Assembly: GCA_937895705.1 (NCBI GenBank)
Contig: CALBKM010000031.1
Span: 56,567-120,566 of the forward strand
Direction of reading: 5' to 3'
Source of the DNA: an uncultured Clostridia bacterium
GTDB taxonomy: Bacteria > Bacillota > Clostridia > Lachnospirales > Lachnospiraceae
Length of the DNA: 64,000 nt
Part shown: positions 23,474 through 32,022 of the stretch, one piece after another
How the letters are laid out: every line of letters begins with the position of its first letter
How positions within the stretch are numbered: position 1 is the first letter of the stretch
Translations under genes and position numbers: made by a program
The notes under the pieces: generated by a model
Told to the model about the DNA's origin: nothing
The model's input: the letters and a program-made list of their open reading frames with translations, nothing else
The model's database searches: none

Positions 23474-24595
23474 ATGACGGGAGAGGAATTTAGGAAAGAG
23501 TCGGACGGAAGAGTGTATTTATTACTGCAAAAGACAAAGGAATCCTTTGAGGAACGGATGATTCAACATGCGAGACCGAAGGGAATACTTCCTATGGTAA
23601 AATCCGAGCAGAAGGATAAGTACAAGTATGAAATCACGGGAAGGAAGACCTTAGCCGTTACATTTGAACGGGTGCCGATGAATGCAGAACAGGTGGAGAA
23701 GGTATTGGACGGTATTTTGGATGTTTTGGAAGACGGGCGGGAGTATCTTCTGTCGGAACATAACTTTATTTTAAATCCGGAGCATATTTATCTTCGCATA
23801 CCGGAGTATGAGGTGATGCTTTGCTATTATCCGGAATACGAGATTCCGTTTGCAGAGCAGTTGGGAAAACTGTTTGAAATGCTCTTAAACCGGGTGGATT
23901 ACCGGGAAGAAAAGGCAATTTCGATGGTATACGCATTGTATATGCAGCTTCAGGAACCCGACATGACACTGGAGAGAATACGGGAAGAACTTAGGGAACA
24001 GGCGGCCGGTTCCGGGGAACGTTTGCTGAAAGCATTGCGTCCGGCGGAAGAAAAAACGGAACCGGAGTTGTTGCTTTACACAATGAACAAAGGAAAAGCA
24101 GAGAAAGGTAGGGAGCCGGAAAAAGCTGAGATAAAAAAGTCGGGTATATGGGAGCGTTTACGAAAAGAAGTGGAGGCTAAGATGGCAAAGCGGGGAGAAA
24201 AGGCAAGTCCGGCAGTACCGGTTCCTTGTGTCAGGGAAATACCACCCGAGTGGGGAACGCAATATACAAAGGTGCTGGCGGTTAACAAGCGGGAAAATGG
24301 TCCTGCACTGATTTCTCAGCGGAACGGAGAAACGATTTTTTTGACGAAGTTTCCGTTTTATGTGGGGAGCCTTCCGGAGTATATGGATTATGTAATCGAG
24401 CAGGACACGGTCAGCCGTTTCCATGCTAAGTTTGTAAAACACGGAAGTACGATTTCGTTGGTGGATTTAAACAGCACAAACGGAACAAAAGTAAACGACC
24501 GGATGTTGAATGTGGGAGAACAAAGGAATCTGGTTCATAAAGACAGAATTGTATTTGCGGATGCGGAATATGTGTTTTTTGAAAAAGAAGAATAG
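23474..24595 (+). CDS. DUF6382-like protein with C-terminal FHA domain
   Basis: A 373-residue soluble protein closing the Tad operon. Residues ~20-180 match the region I remember as DUF6382, found before FHA domains in Lachnospiraceae. A charged linker follows, then an FHA domain at ~280-370 with the phosphothreonine-binding residues SRFHAKF and LNSTNGTKVND. FHA proteins read Thr-phosphorylated partners, so pilus assembly may be under Ser/Thr kinase control. ATG 23474 with GGGAGG 6 bases upstream is preferred over ATG 23453. Confidence 0.78.
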   Translation: MTGEEFRKESDGRVYLLLQKTKESFEERMIQHARPKGILPMVKSEQKDKYKYEITGRKTLAVTFERVPMNAEQVEKVLDGILDVLEDGREYLLSEHNFILNPEHIYLRIPEYEVMLCYYPEYEIPFAEQLGKLFEMLLNRVDYREEKAISMVYALYMQLQEPDMTLERIREELREQAAGSGERLLKALRPAEEKTEPELLLYTMNKGKAEKGREPEKAEIKKSGIWERLRKEVEAKMAKRGEKASPAVPVPCVREIPPEWGTQYTKVLAVNKRENGPALISQRNGETIFLTKFPFYVGSLPEYMDYVIEQDTVSRFHAKFVKHGSTISLVDLNSTNGTKVNDRMLNVGEQRNLVHKDRIVFADAEYVFFEKEE

Positions 24596-24636
24596 AAAAA
24601 GGAGCGGAGTCGGAGAGAATTAATCGAAGAATGGAC

Positions 24637-24665
24637 TTGAAGGAATCAAAAAAAAGGGGTATACT
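24637..24665 (+). promoter_or_regulatory. Sigma-A promoter for the flavodoxin-SCP2 gene
   Basis: TTGAAG (24637-24642) and TATACT (24660-24665), 17 bases apart, with an A-run in the spacer. Confidence 0.65.
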
Positions 24666-24721
24666 TAAAATGCATACTTACGCAGATAAAGGGTGTAGAG
24701 AACAGATTCCGGAGGTGGCAT

Positions 24722-25732
24722 ATGAAGATTGCGGTTTATTACGGCGGACGCGGTGTTATTGAAGACACTACGATTTATGTGCTAAATAAGCTGGTAGAGG
24801 TTTTAAATGAGCTGAACGTACAAGTACGTAGGTACAATTTATATGAGCAAAAGAACGAAATAGCCGCGCTTTCCGGTACGATTAAGGAAGTTGACGGTGT
24901 GATTCTGGCAGTGCCTTTGGAATGGTACGGCATCGGCGGATATATGCAACAGTTTTTGGATGCATGCTGGTTATATGCAGACAAAAAGAAATTGCAGAAT
25001 ATGTATATGATGCCGGTGGTTGTGGCAGTAACTTGCGGAGAACGTCAGTCGGAGAGTATACTGCGTAACTCCTGGGAACTGCTGGGCGGAAAAGTAGTGG
25101 ACGGTATTTGTACCTTTGTGGAGAATCAGGTTGAGTTTGAGACTAATACCGAGTACGCAAAAATTATTGAGAAGAAGGCGGAGAGTTTTTATCGTGCCGT
25201 ATCCCGGAAAGAAATGCAGCTTCCCAGCGGTAACGGTCTGATTAAGAGAAACATGACCTCTTCTCCGATTCCTTTGACGCCGCAGGAGAGTGAAGAGTTG
25301 TCCAAGTACGTGTCGGATGATAAGTATGTAAAGCGTCAAAAGGAAGATATCGAGGAGCTCTCTCAGATGTTTAAAGGAATGTTTGAGAAGAGCAGTGCGG
25401 GAATGGACCCGAAAATGGAATTTATCGCAAATCTCAGGACAAACTTCCATGCGCCGGAGGATAAGCTTTCCGTAAAATATGCGTTACAGTTTGCGGATAA
25501 TGACCGTACATTGTTCATCGATATTAAGGACGGTCGGTTGTTCTGCAGTTATCCGGAGGACGTTCCGGCGGCAGATGTAAACGCAAAACTGACACGTGCC
25601 GTGATGGAACGGATTGTGGACGGCAGGGTGACGTTTCAGGGGGCGTTTATGTCGGGAGATATTACAGCAAAGGGCGACTTTAAGTTGTTGCGACAGTTTG
25701 ACATGATGTTCCGGTTCCAGACGCTGATGTAG
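24722..25732 (+). CDS. Flavodoxin-fold reductase fused to an SCP2 domain
   Basis: A 336-residue protein. Residues 1-165 are a flavodoxin-like NAD(P)H reductase fold (MKIAVYYGGRG; AVPLEWYGIGGYMQQFLDAC), likely FMN-binding. Residues ~225-336 resemble an SCP2 sterol-carrier domain (YALQFADNDRTLFIDIKDG, AKLTRAVMERIVDGRVTFQG, GDFKLLRQF). The middle is a charged helical linker. Such a pairing suggests redox work on a hydrophobic substrate held by the SCP2 part; the substrate is unknown. AGGTGG lies before ATG 24722. Confidence 0.78.
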   Translation: MKIAVYYGGRGVIEDTTIYVLNKLVEVLNELNVQVRRYNLYEQKNEIAALSGTIKEVDGVILAVPLEWYGIGGYMQQFLDACWLYADKKKLQNMYMMPVVVAVTCGERQSESILRNSWELLGGKVVDGICTFVENQVEFETNTEYAKIIEKKAESFYRAVSRKEMQLPSGNGLIKRNMTSSPIPLTPQESEELSKYVSDDKYVKRQKEDIEELSQMFKGMFEKSSAGMDPKMEFIANLRTNFHAPEDKLSVKYALQFADNDRTLFIDIKDGRLFCSYPEDVPAADVNAKLTRAVMERIVDGRVTFQGAFMSGDITAKGDFKLLRQFDMMFRFQTLM

Positions 25733-25823
25733 AGAGAAAGAGATGCAAAAAGGTGAAATTTTATCCGATGGAGAGTTTGCTCGGACCTCGGGAAACAGAA
25801 ATAAAGAAACGGAGAAAAAGAGT

Positions 25824-26234
25824 ATGGATAATTGTATTTTTTGTAAGATTTTAAAGAACGAGATTCCGTCGTCCACAGTATATGAGGATGATAAGTTCCG
25901 TGCTATTATGGATATCGGTCCGGTGGCAAAAGGACATGTGATTTTACTTGCAAAGGAACATACGGCAAATCTTTTGGAGGCAGACGACGAGCTTCTTTCT
26001 GCAGCACTTCCGGCAGTGAAGAAGGTAGCCAATGCGGTGAAAAAGACGGTAGGATGTGACGGTATCAATATCCTGCAAAATAACGGAGAGGAAGCGGGTC
26101 AGACGGTATTCCATCTTCATATCCACGTGATACCGCGTAATAAAGAGGACGGTGTGAAACTTCCGCCGCCACTGGCAAAGTATGCGGACGGTGAGGCAGC
26201 GGAACTGGCGAAGAAGATTGCGGAGAATTTGTAA
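25824..26234 (+). CDS. HIT family protein
   Basis: A 136-residue histidine-triad protein beginning MDNCIFCKILKNEIPSSTVY, with CxxC zinc ligands and the HIT motif HLHIHVIP (~residues 98-105). Typical of the Hint-like branch. ATG 25824 after GGAG is preferred over an upstream ATG at 25743 that lacks family sequence. It sits 91 bases after the flavodoxin-SCP2 gene and may share its transcript. Second HIT gene of the window. Confidence 0.88.
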   Translation: MDNCIFCKILKNEIPSSTVYEDDKFRAIMDIGPVAKGHVILLAKEHTANLLEADDELLSAALPAVKKVANAVKKTVGCDGINILQNNGEEAGQTVFHLHIHVIPRNKEDGVKLPPPLAKYADGEAAELAKKIAENL

Positions 26235-26289
26235 CCCCTAGGGTCATACATAATTTTAACTAGTCGACAATTAGGATCGGAGGTAGGAG

Positions 26290-27678
26290 ATGATTCAGAA
26301 ATGTGATATTTTATATATTCATTCCACAAAAAATCCTACAAACGAAGATAATAAGCGATTCGGCATAATTCCTATGGGTATTATTGCCATTTTAAATGCA
26401 CTCAGAGCTAAAGGATATAATGTCTTAGGCATAAATATGGCAGTGGAGGCTACGTTGGATCCTCGGTTTAGCTTGCCTGATGCGCTGAAAAATATTCGAT
26501 ACAAAGTGCTTTTAACAGATCTTCACTGGTATGAGCATTCCTTTGGTGCCATGTATGTGGCGGAACAATCCAAGAGTATTTACCCACAGGTGCCTGTAGT
26601 CATTGGGGGATATACTGCGACGCTTTATGGGAAAGAAATTCTGGATAATTTCCCGGCTGTGGATTTTGCGGTGGTTGGTGACAGTGATTTACCTATGGAA
26701 CAGTTGATAGACTACTTGATAGGAACTGCAGACCTTGCATTGGGGGATATTCCTAATTTGATTTATAGGGAAGATACCGGAGTTGTTATGGGAGAAAAAT
26801 CATGGGTTCAGACTTCGTTGGATATGCTTGATTTTGTTCCTATAGAATTTTTTAGGCATGCAGAGCATATTCCGTATTTGTCAACCAGCGGCTTATTACA
26901 AAAGACAACGCCCAACCAATGGCTTTGCATTGCCCGGGGGTGCTTGTACAATTGTGCCTATTGTTGTGGCGCAAAGGATAATATGCAAGCATTGTTCCAT
27001 CGCAGTAATATATTAAAACGTTCTGCGGAAAAAGTGGCAGCAGACTTTAATGCTATCGCGCAGAAGGGGTACCGGATATCTCCCAGTCACGATTTGCAAA
27101 TGTTCGGAAGCTCATATTATAAAGAGATTTTTGAGCGAATCCGTCAAACCGGCGTAAAACCGATGATGTATCTGGAGCATTTTCAGCTTCCTACAAAGGA
27201 TTTTGTGGATGAGGTGGAAAAGACTTTTATTCCGGATAAAACAATACTGGAGATTTCGCCTATTAGCGGAAATGAGCAGTTGCGCAAAGAAAACGGAAAA
27301 AATTTTTCTAACGACCGGTTATATGAAATGGTTGAATATATCCTTTCCAAAGGAATCAAAGTGCAACTATATTACACCGTAAATGTTGTGGGTGAAACCA
27401 AGGAACAGTTTTCGGATACACTGTTCCAGATGAAATATTTACGTATGGCTCTCGGCGTGCGGGATATCTATTATCAACGTGTGGTCATAGACCCTTTGGC
27501 CGGCATGAGAGACTGGGAGGGCGTCAACGCCGAATATAATTCCTTTATGGATTATTACCGATATTGCCAGATTCCGCATAGCGAAAAGCTTGCAACAACC
27601 GGCTTCAATGATCAAGGAGCTCTCTCATCTGAGAAAAAGATACAAATGTTTGAGTCGATATTTTCAAAGGGCGAATGA
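26290..27678 (+). CDS. B12-binding radical SAM enzyme of unknown substrate
   Basis: A 462-residue protein. Residues ~1-150 form a cobalamin-binding-like Rossmann domain (GIIPMGIIAILNALRAKGYN; VPVVIGGYTATLYG); the usual DxHxxG is not intact (DLHWYEHS), so cobalamin may be bound base-off. The radical SAM cluster motif is CLYNCAYCC (~220). The C-terminal half shows the barrel strands LEISPISGN and YYTVNVVGE. No modification partner is adjacent. Base composition is more AT-rich than the Tad genes before it. GGAGGTAGGAG precedes the start. Terminator at 27771. Confidence 0.8.
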   Translation: MIQKCDILYIHSTKNPTNEDNKRFGIIPMGIIAILNALRAKGYNVLGINMAVEATLDPRFSLPDALKNIRYKVLLTDLHWYEHSFGAMYVAEQSKSIYPQVPVVIGGYTATLYGKEILDNFPAVDFAVVGDSDLPMEQLIDYLIGTADLALGDIPNLIYREDTGVVMGEKSWVQTSLDMLDFVPIEFFRHAEHIPYLSTSGLLQKTTPNQWLCIARGCLYNCAYCCGAKDNMQALFHRSNILKRSAEKVAADFNAIAQKGYRISPSHDLQMFGSSYYKEIFERIRQTGVKPMMYLEHFQLPTKDFVDEVEKTFIPDKTILEISPISGNEQLRKENGKNFSNDRLYEMVEYILSKGIKVQLYYTVNVVGETKEQFSDTLFQMKYLRMALGVRDIYYQRVVIDPLAGMRDWEGVNAEYNSFMDYYRYCQIPHSEKLATTGFNDQGALSSEKKIQMFESIFSKGE

Positions 27679-27770
27679 TAAGGCGACCAAAGAAAAAGAG
27701 GGGATCTCTCAAGTTGTCCTGGTATGCGCCCCATCAAGCAGACAATTGAAAAAATATAAAATATCTTCGA

Positions 27771-27804
27771 GTTGCTCAGATTTTTCTGGGCAACTTTTTC
27801 TTTC
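27771..27804 (+). terminator. Terminator after the radical SAM gene
   Basis: 10-bp stem GTTGCTCAGA / TCTGGGCAAC, TTTT loop, followed by TTTTTCTTTC. Confidence 0.85.
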
Positions 27805-27888
27805 GGTTATTAAAAAAAAGAGGAATTATTGTTGATAATATGTTACAATGGAGGAGGTTAAGTATGATTACCGATGAGGAGGGGTGTC

Positions 27889-29553
27889 ATGTTAAAGGTT
27901 AAAATGAAAATTGTAAAATACGCAATACTTGTGGCGGTGCTCATATGTATTGCCTGGATGATGGACACGGTTGATAATATGGTAGAGGATGCCGTGTTGC
28001 AGACCTTTTTTCTGGCAATCCGGAATTTGATACATATTTCTTTAATTGTCAGTTGGTGTGCATCTTTGTACCGGCGTATTTTAAACAAACAGGTACGTTA
28101 TTATATGATTGCGAACGGACTGCTCATGGCCTTTTGGCTGATGGCAAAAGCAATCAAATATGAGTTTATTTCCAGCCGTATGTATTTTTTGGGAAGATAC
28201 ATCTGGTACAGCTATTATATCCCGATGATTCTGATTCCTCTTCTGGGGGTATTTATCATTGACCATATCGGAAAGCCGGAGGATTACCGGATTCCGAAGA
28301 AAATGTACTATTTGTTTGTTCCTGCGGGACTGATACTGGTGGGGATCTTTACCAACGATTTGCATCAGTTGGCCTTCTCTTTTCCGGAAGGAATTGAGTG
28401 GTTCGACAGTATTTACAAATACGGTGTGATTTATTTTGCGGCAATGGCCTGGTTTGTACTGGGCGGTATCTATTTTGTCGTGATGCTTTTAAAGAAGAGC
28501 CGTGTGCCCGGCAGTAAAGCCATGCAGAAGTTGCCGCTGATTATTATGCTGGGAGCGGTGGTGTTCTGGACCCTGTACTGTCTGGAAATATTCCGGGGTT
28601 GTGACTTAACCGTGGTGGACTGTCTGATTGTATCCCTGTTGCTGGAGAGTGCTATTCAAAGCGGCCTGATTCCGTCCAATACGAATTATGATGAGATTTT
28701 CCGGTCCTCTACAGTGGCGGCCCAGATTGTAGACGAGGCATATCAGCCCCGTATTATGTCTGCGGTAGCTGTTCCGCTGACGGTGGAGCAGATGAAGCAG
28801 GCAGAAACCGACACCGTAAATCTTGGTAATACGTTGTTGCATTCCAAGCCGATTACGGCCGGTCATGTACTCTGGCAGGATGATGTTACTCAGATCAATG
28901 AACTGATGGAACGCCTGCGGGATACCAGAGAGCAGTTGAATCAAAATAATCACCTTTTGCAGGCAGAGCTGGAACTGAAGGAGAATCAGGCAAAGGCGGA
29001 CGAGAAAAACCGTCTGTATGACCGTATTTCCAAGGAGGTTGCACCGCAGCTGGTAAAGGTGGAGGAAATCTTAAAGCGTATCGAACGCGAGCCGGAGCAG
29101 GCGGAAAAGCTGATGGCAAAGGTGTGCGTGATTGGGTCTTATATCAAACGCCGAGGGAATCTTCTTTTGCTGTGGGAGGAGAACCGGCGGATTGATGCCA
29201 GAGAGCTGGAATACTGTATCAGGGAATCTCTGGATAATCTTCGCCTGGCAAAGGTGTATACCTCCTTTGAGTGCGAATGTGCCGGAGAGTTACTGCCGAC
29301 TCACATTATTGCGGTTTATGATTTGTATGAAACCCTGGTGGAAAGCCTTTTGGATAACGTAACGGCCATGATGATACGCCTTCATTGCAAGGAAGGCCGG
29401 ATTAGCATAAAGCTTCAGGTGGGCTGCGAAGAACAGATTGCCCAGAATTCCCTGGCCAATATTACCGTGCCGTTTGGCGACTTTTCCTATGATATACAGG
29501 AAGAGGATGTTATGATTCGATATACCGTTCCGGAAGGGGGTGCCAAAGCATGA
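27889..29553 (+). CDS. Seven-helix membrane sensor with degenerate kinase domain
   Basis: A 554-residue protein. The first ~250 residues hold seven to eight membrane helices like the histidine-kinase 7TM sensor region. A coiled coil (~330-380) leads to a C-terminal domain with ETLVESLLDNVTAMMI, which resembles the N box of HATPases, but no phospho-accepting His box and no glycine-rich G boxes are visible. It is therefore probably a ligand-sensing partner or pseudokinase rather than an active kinase. The stop overlaps the start of the next gene (ATGA). ATG 27889 follows GAGGAGGGG. Confidence 0.7.
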   Translation: MLKVKMKIVKYAILVAVLICIAWMMDTVDNMVEDAVLQTFFLAIRNLIHISLIVSWCASLYRRILNKQVRYYMIANGLLMAFWLMAKAIKYEFISSRMYFLGRYIWYSYYIPMILIPLLGVFIIDHIGKPEDYRIPKKMYYLFVPAGLILVGIFTNDLHQLAFSFPEGIEWFDSIYKYGVIYFAAMAWFVLGGIYFVVMLLKKSRVPGSKAMQKLPLIIMLGAVVFWTLYCLEIFRGCDLTVVDCLIVSLLLESAIQSGLIPSNTNYDEIFRSSTVAAQIVDEAYQPRIMSAVAVPLTVEQMKQAETDTVNLGNTLLHSKPITAGHVLWQDDVTQINELMERLRDTREQLNQNNHLLQAELELKENQAKADEKNRLYDRISKEVAPQLVKVEEILKRIEREPEQAEKLMAKVCVIGSYIKRRGNLLLLWEENRRIDARELEYCIRESLDNLRLAKVYTSFECECAGELLPTHIIAVYDLYETLVESLLDNVTAMMIRLHCKEGRISIKLQVGCEEQIAQNSLANITVPFGDFSYDIQEEDVMIRYTVPEGGAKA

Positions 29554-30833
29554 AGAACTATTATGAACTGACGACGCTTCTTCGAATTGCCCTTATGCTT
29601 GCCTTGTTTCTGGTAACCTGTGCCGGGGTTTGCCTGTTGCATGGCCGGATAAGAAAGAGAGCGGTGATAGAAAATTTATTGGTTGTTCTTTGTTGCATTG
29701 CCAACGGAACCTGTATGATTTTATATGCCACGGATGTCCGGATTCTTAAATATGAAATGGCAGCAGAAACCCTTAGTACATGGCTCTGTGAAAAGCCGGT
29801 GGTGTTCGCGGTACTGCTTGCACTGGCCTCTGCAGGGTACTTTGTCTACCTGGGAATCAAAGACCGGGATTACAGAAAAAAAGCCATTACCGGATTTTCC
29901 ATTCATGAAAGTCTGGACCATCTGACCACCGGGCTTTGTGTGGCCTACGAAAAAGGGAGAATCATTCTGATGAACCACCGTATGAACCGGTTGTGCTACA
30001 AGCTGACCGGGCAGTCCCTGCAGAACGCCAACAGTTTTTGGGAAACGGTCAGCGGCGGGGAGGTACAGGAGGATGTGGTGCGTCTTACCCGGGGCAGCTA
30101 CCCGAGATTTCTTCTGCCGGACGGCAGTGTCTGGACCTTTACGAAGGATGTGTTGGACGGACTTGTTCAGATTACCGCAGCGGAAACGACCCGGCTTCAT
30201 GCATTGACAGAAGAGTTAAAGGAGAAAAATATCGACCTGGCGGCACTGAATTTACGCCTTAGAAAATACGGGGAAAATGTAGAAGAGCTGACCCGTTCCA
30301 GAGAGCGTCTGGAAACAAAGGCCCGGATTCACAGTGAGCTGGGGCAGGCGCTGCTGGCAACGAGACGTTATTTGGTGGAACATGACAGCAGCCAGAAGCC
30401 GCCGGTCGCTTTTTGGAAACAAAATATTGCGGGCCTGCGGATGGAGGCGGAGCTGCAAAGTGAGGAGCCGTCCTTCGAGATGCTGATGCGCGTAGCCCGG
30501 GCTTCCGGTGTTGCCATAGAAATCGACGGACCGGTACCGGAGCAGGAAATGGTGAAAAAGCTGTTTTGTGTGGCGGCAATCGAGGCTATGACCAATGCGG
30601 TCCGGCATGCCGATGCCAAAACTCTGTGGATTACAACAAAGGAAGAGGAAACACGTTTCCGGATTGTATTTACCAATGACGGAGCTGCCCCGGAACGTGA
30701 AATTACAGAAGGCGGAGGCCTGTGCTCCCTGCGACGAAAGATTGAGTGTGCGGGAGGAAACATGACCGTGGAATGGGAGCCGGAATACAGGCTCAACATA
30801 GAACTGGCAACAGAAAGGGGAGAGGACAAATGA
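29550..30833 (+). CDS. Histidine kinase with three membrane helices
   Basis: A 427-residue protein. Membrane helices at ~9-30, 37-58 and 82-103; a PAS-like region at ~115-215; a coiled coil (~215-270); an ATPase domain with N box EAMTNAVRHADAK (~343-355) and Gly motif EGGGLCSLRRKIECAGG. The ATPase resembles the NarX/DesK branch, which pairs with LuxR-type regulators such as the one downstream. A candidate phospho-accepting His is HSELGQALLATRR (~275). Overlaps both neighbours by 4 bases, so the three are a unit. Confidence 0.78.
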   Translation: MKNYYELTTLLRIALMLALFLVTCAGVCLLHGRIRKRAVIENLLVVLCCIANGTCMILYATDVRILKYEMAAETLSTWLCEKPVVFAVLLALASAGYFVYLGIKDRDYRKKAITGFSIHESLDHLTTGLCVAYEKGRIILMNHRMNRLCYKLTGQSLQNANSFWETVSGGEVQEDVVRLTRGSYPRFLLPDGSVWTFTKDVLDGLVQITAAETTRLHALTEELKEKNIDLAALNLRLRKYGENVEELTRSRERLETKARIHSELGQALLATRRYLVEHDSSQKPPVAFWKQNIAGLRMEAELQSEEPSFEMLMRVARASGVAIEIDGPVPEQEMVKKLFCVAAIEAMTNAVRHADAKTLWITTKEEETRFRIVFTNDGAAPEREITEGGGLCSLRRKIECAGGNMTVEWEPEYRLNIELATERGEDK

Positions 30834-31462
30834 CACATGTATTGATTGTGGAAGACGACCCGATGGCTCGTCAGCTTTTGGAAATATACATCAATCAAAG
30901 TGAAAACTATGCCCTGGTACAATCGGTGGAAAGTGCGGCACTGACGGAGTTTTGCTGTCGTACCAACCAGATTGACTTGATTCTTATGGACGTCTGCACC
31001 GCTATGAATGCCAGCGGCTTAGAAGCGGCAGAGCGCATAAAACAGATGTTTCCGGGGATAAAAATCATTATTATTACCAGCCAGCCGGAGTACACCTTTA
31101 TTGACCGGGCAAGGGCTATCGGGGTGGACAGCTTCTGGTATAAGAGTGCCTCTGCGGAAGAGATTCTGGAGGTGATGGACCGTACCATGGAGGGCGGGCA
31201 GGTGTATCCCGACAACACACCGATTCTGAAGCTTGGTGCCGCAGTAAGCAAGGACTTTTCCCAGCGGGAGCTGGAGGTATTACGGGAAGTGGTGGAGGGA
31301 GAAACCGATGCCGCCATTGCAGAAAAGCTTTGCATGTCTCTGCGGACGGTAAAGGGCCATATCCAGTCTTTGAAAGGAAAAACCGGCTTCCGCAACCGTA
31401 CGGAGCTGGCGGTACGGGTACGGGAAAGCGGATTGGTGATTAATGATGTGAAAGGGGAATGA
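30830..31462 (+). CDS. NarL/LuxR-family response regulator
   Basis: A 210-residue regulator. The receiver domain begins MTHVLIVEDDPMARQLL (acidic pair) with phospho-accepting Asp in LILMDVC (~residue 52) and Lys in FWYKSAS. The C-terminal LuxR-type helix-turn-helix reads LEVLREVVEGETDAAIAEKL then MSLRTVKGHIQSLKGKTG. It is the output of the sensor pair upstream. Targets are unknown; the divergently unrelated but co-oriented surface-protein and peptide cluster downstream is a candidate. Confidence 0.9.
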   Translation: MTHVLIVEDDPMARQLLEIYINQSENYALVQSVESAALTEFCCRTNQIDLILMDVCTAMNASGLEAAERIKQMFPGIKIIIITSQPEYTFIDRARAIGVDSFWYKSASAEEILEVMDRTMEGGQVYPDNTPILKLGAAVSKDFSQRELEVLREVVEGETDAAIAEKLCMSLRTVKGHIQSLKGKTGFRNRTELAVRVRESGLVINDVKGE

Positions 31463-31559
31463 AATGTTCACTGAGATCAAGTTTTTAGAATGTAGCTTCA
31501 AAAGCCTACTTACTAAAGTGTTTTGAATATACAAATGTATAGAGTAACCAATATAAAAA

Positions 31560-31585
31560 ATGCCATCGCGAGATGGTATTTTTTT
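31560..31585 (+). terminator. Terminator after the response regulator
   Basis: ATGCCATC (31560-31567), GCGA loop, GATGGTAT (31572-31579), followed by six T. Confidence 0.8.
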
Positions 31586-31692
31586 CGCCCTTTTTTTTCA
31601 AATTTTGCACTAAAGTACGATGTGCAGAAAACTTCATTTTGGTAAAGTGATAATAGGAAAATTGGCGAATTGCGCCCTGAGAAGGAGAGAAA

Positions 31693-32001
31693 ATGAAGCA
31701 ACGGATCAAAGAGCATTTTGTAGATTGCTTGGAAAAAGGCGGATTGTGTTTTTCCTTAACCTGTACCGTATGCGGCACGGTGTGGAAAAGTACTGTAATA
31801 AAGCCGGAAGCACCTGTGGCGATAAAGCGGTTGGGGCAAAACGAATATAACCGCGCCAAGGAGGCGGCCTACCTGGAGGCTGCAACAGCCTTTACCGGCT
31901 GTCGTCTGTGCGAAGCTCCGGTATGTAACAAGTGCATGGTTTTATTGGGAGATATGGAGGTATGCCGTAGCTGTGCCGAACGGTTGCAGAGCAGGCTGTA
32001 A
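31693..32001 (+). CDS. Small protein with several Cys pairs, zinc-ribbon-like
   Basis: A 102-residue protein with four CxxC-type pairs (CTVC, CRLC, CNKC, CRSC) in two groups, residues ~24-27 and ~70-95. They could hold one or two zinc ions. No membrane segment or signal peptide. Family and function not recognised. It is preceded by GAGAAGGAGAG and followed after 21 bases by the large secreted protein gene, so the two are probably cotranscribed; no terminator separates them. Confidence 0.65.
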   Translation: MKQRIKEHFVDCLEKGGLCFSLTCTVCGTVWKSTVIKPEAPVAIKRLGQNEYNRAKEAAYLEAATAFTGCRLCEAPVCNKCMVLLGDMEVCRSCAERLQSRL

Positions 32002-32022
32002 GATAAAGAGGAGGAGAACGAG

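Noticed and set aside
11755..26234. The two HIT genes as a recent duplication
   Set aside because: The proteins share only family motifs; sequence differs too much and neighbours are unrelated.
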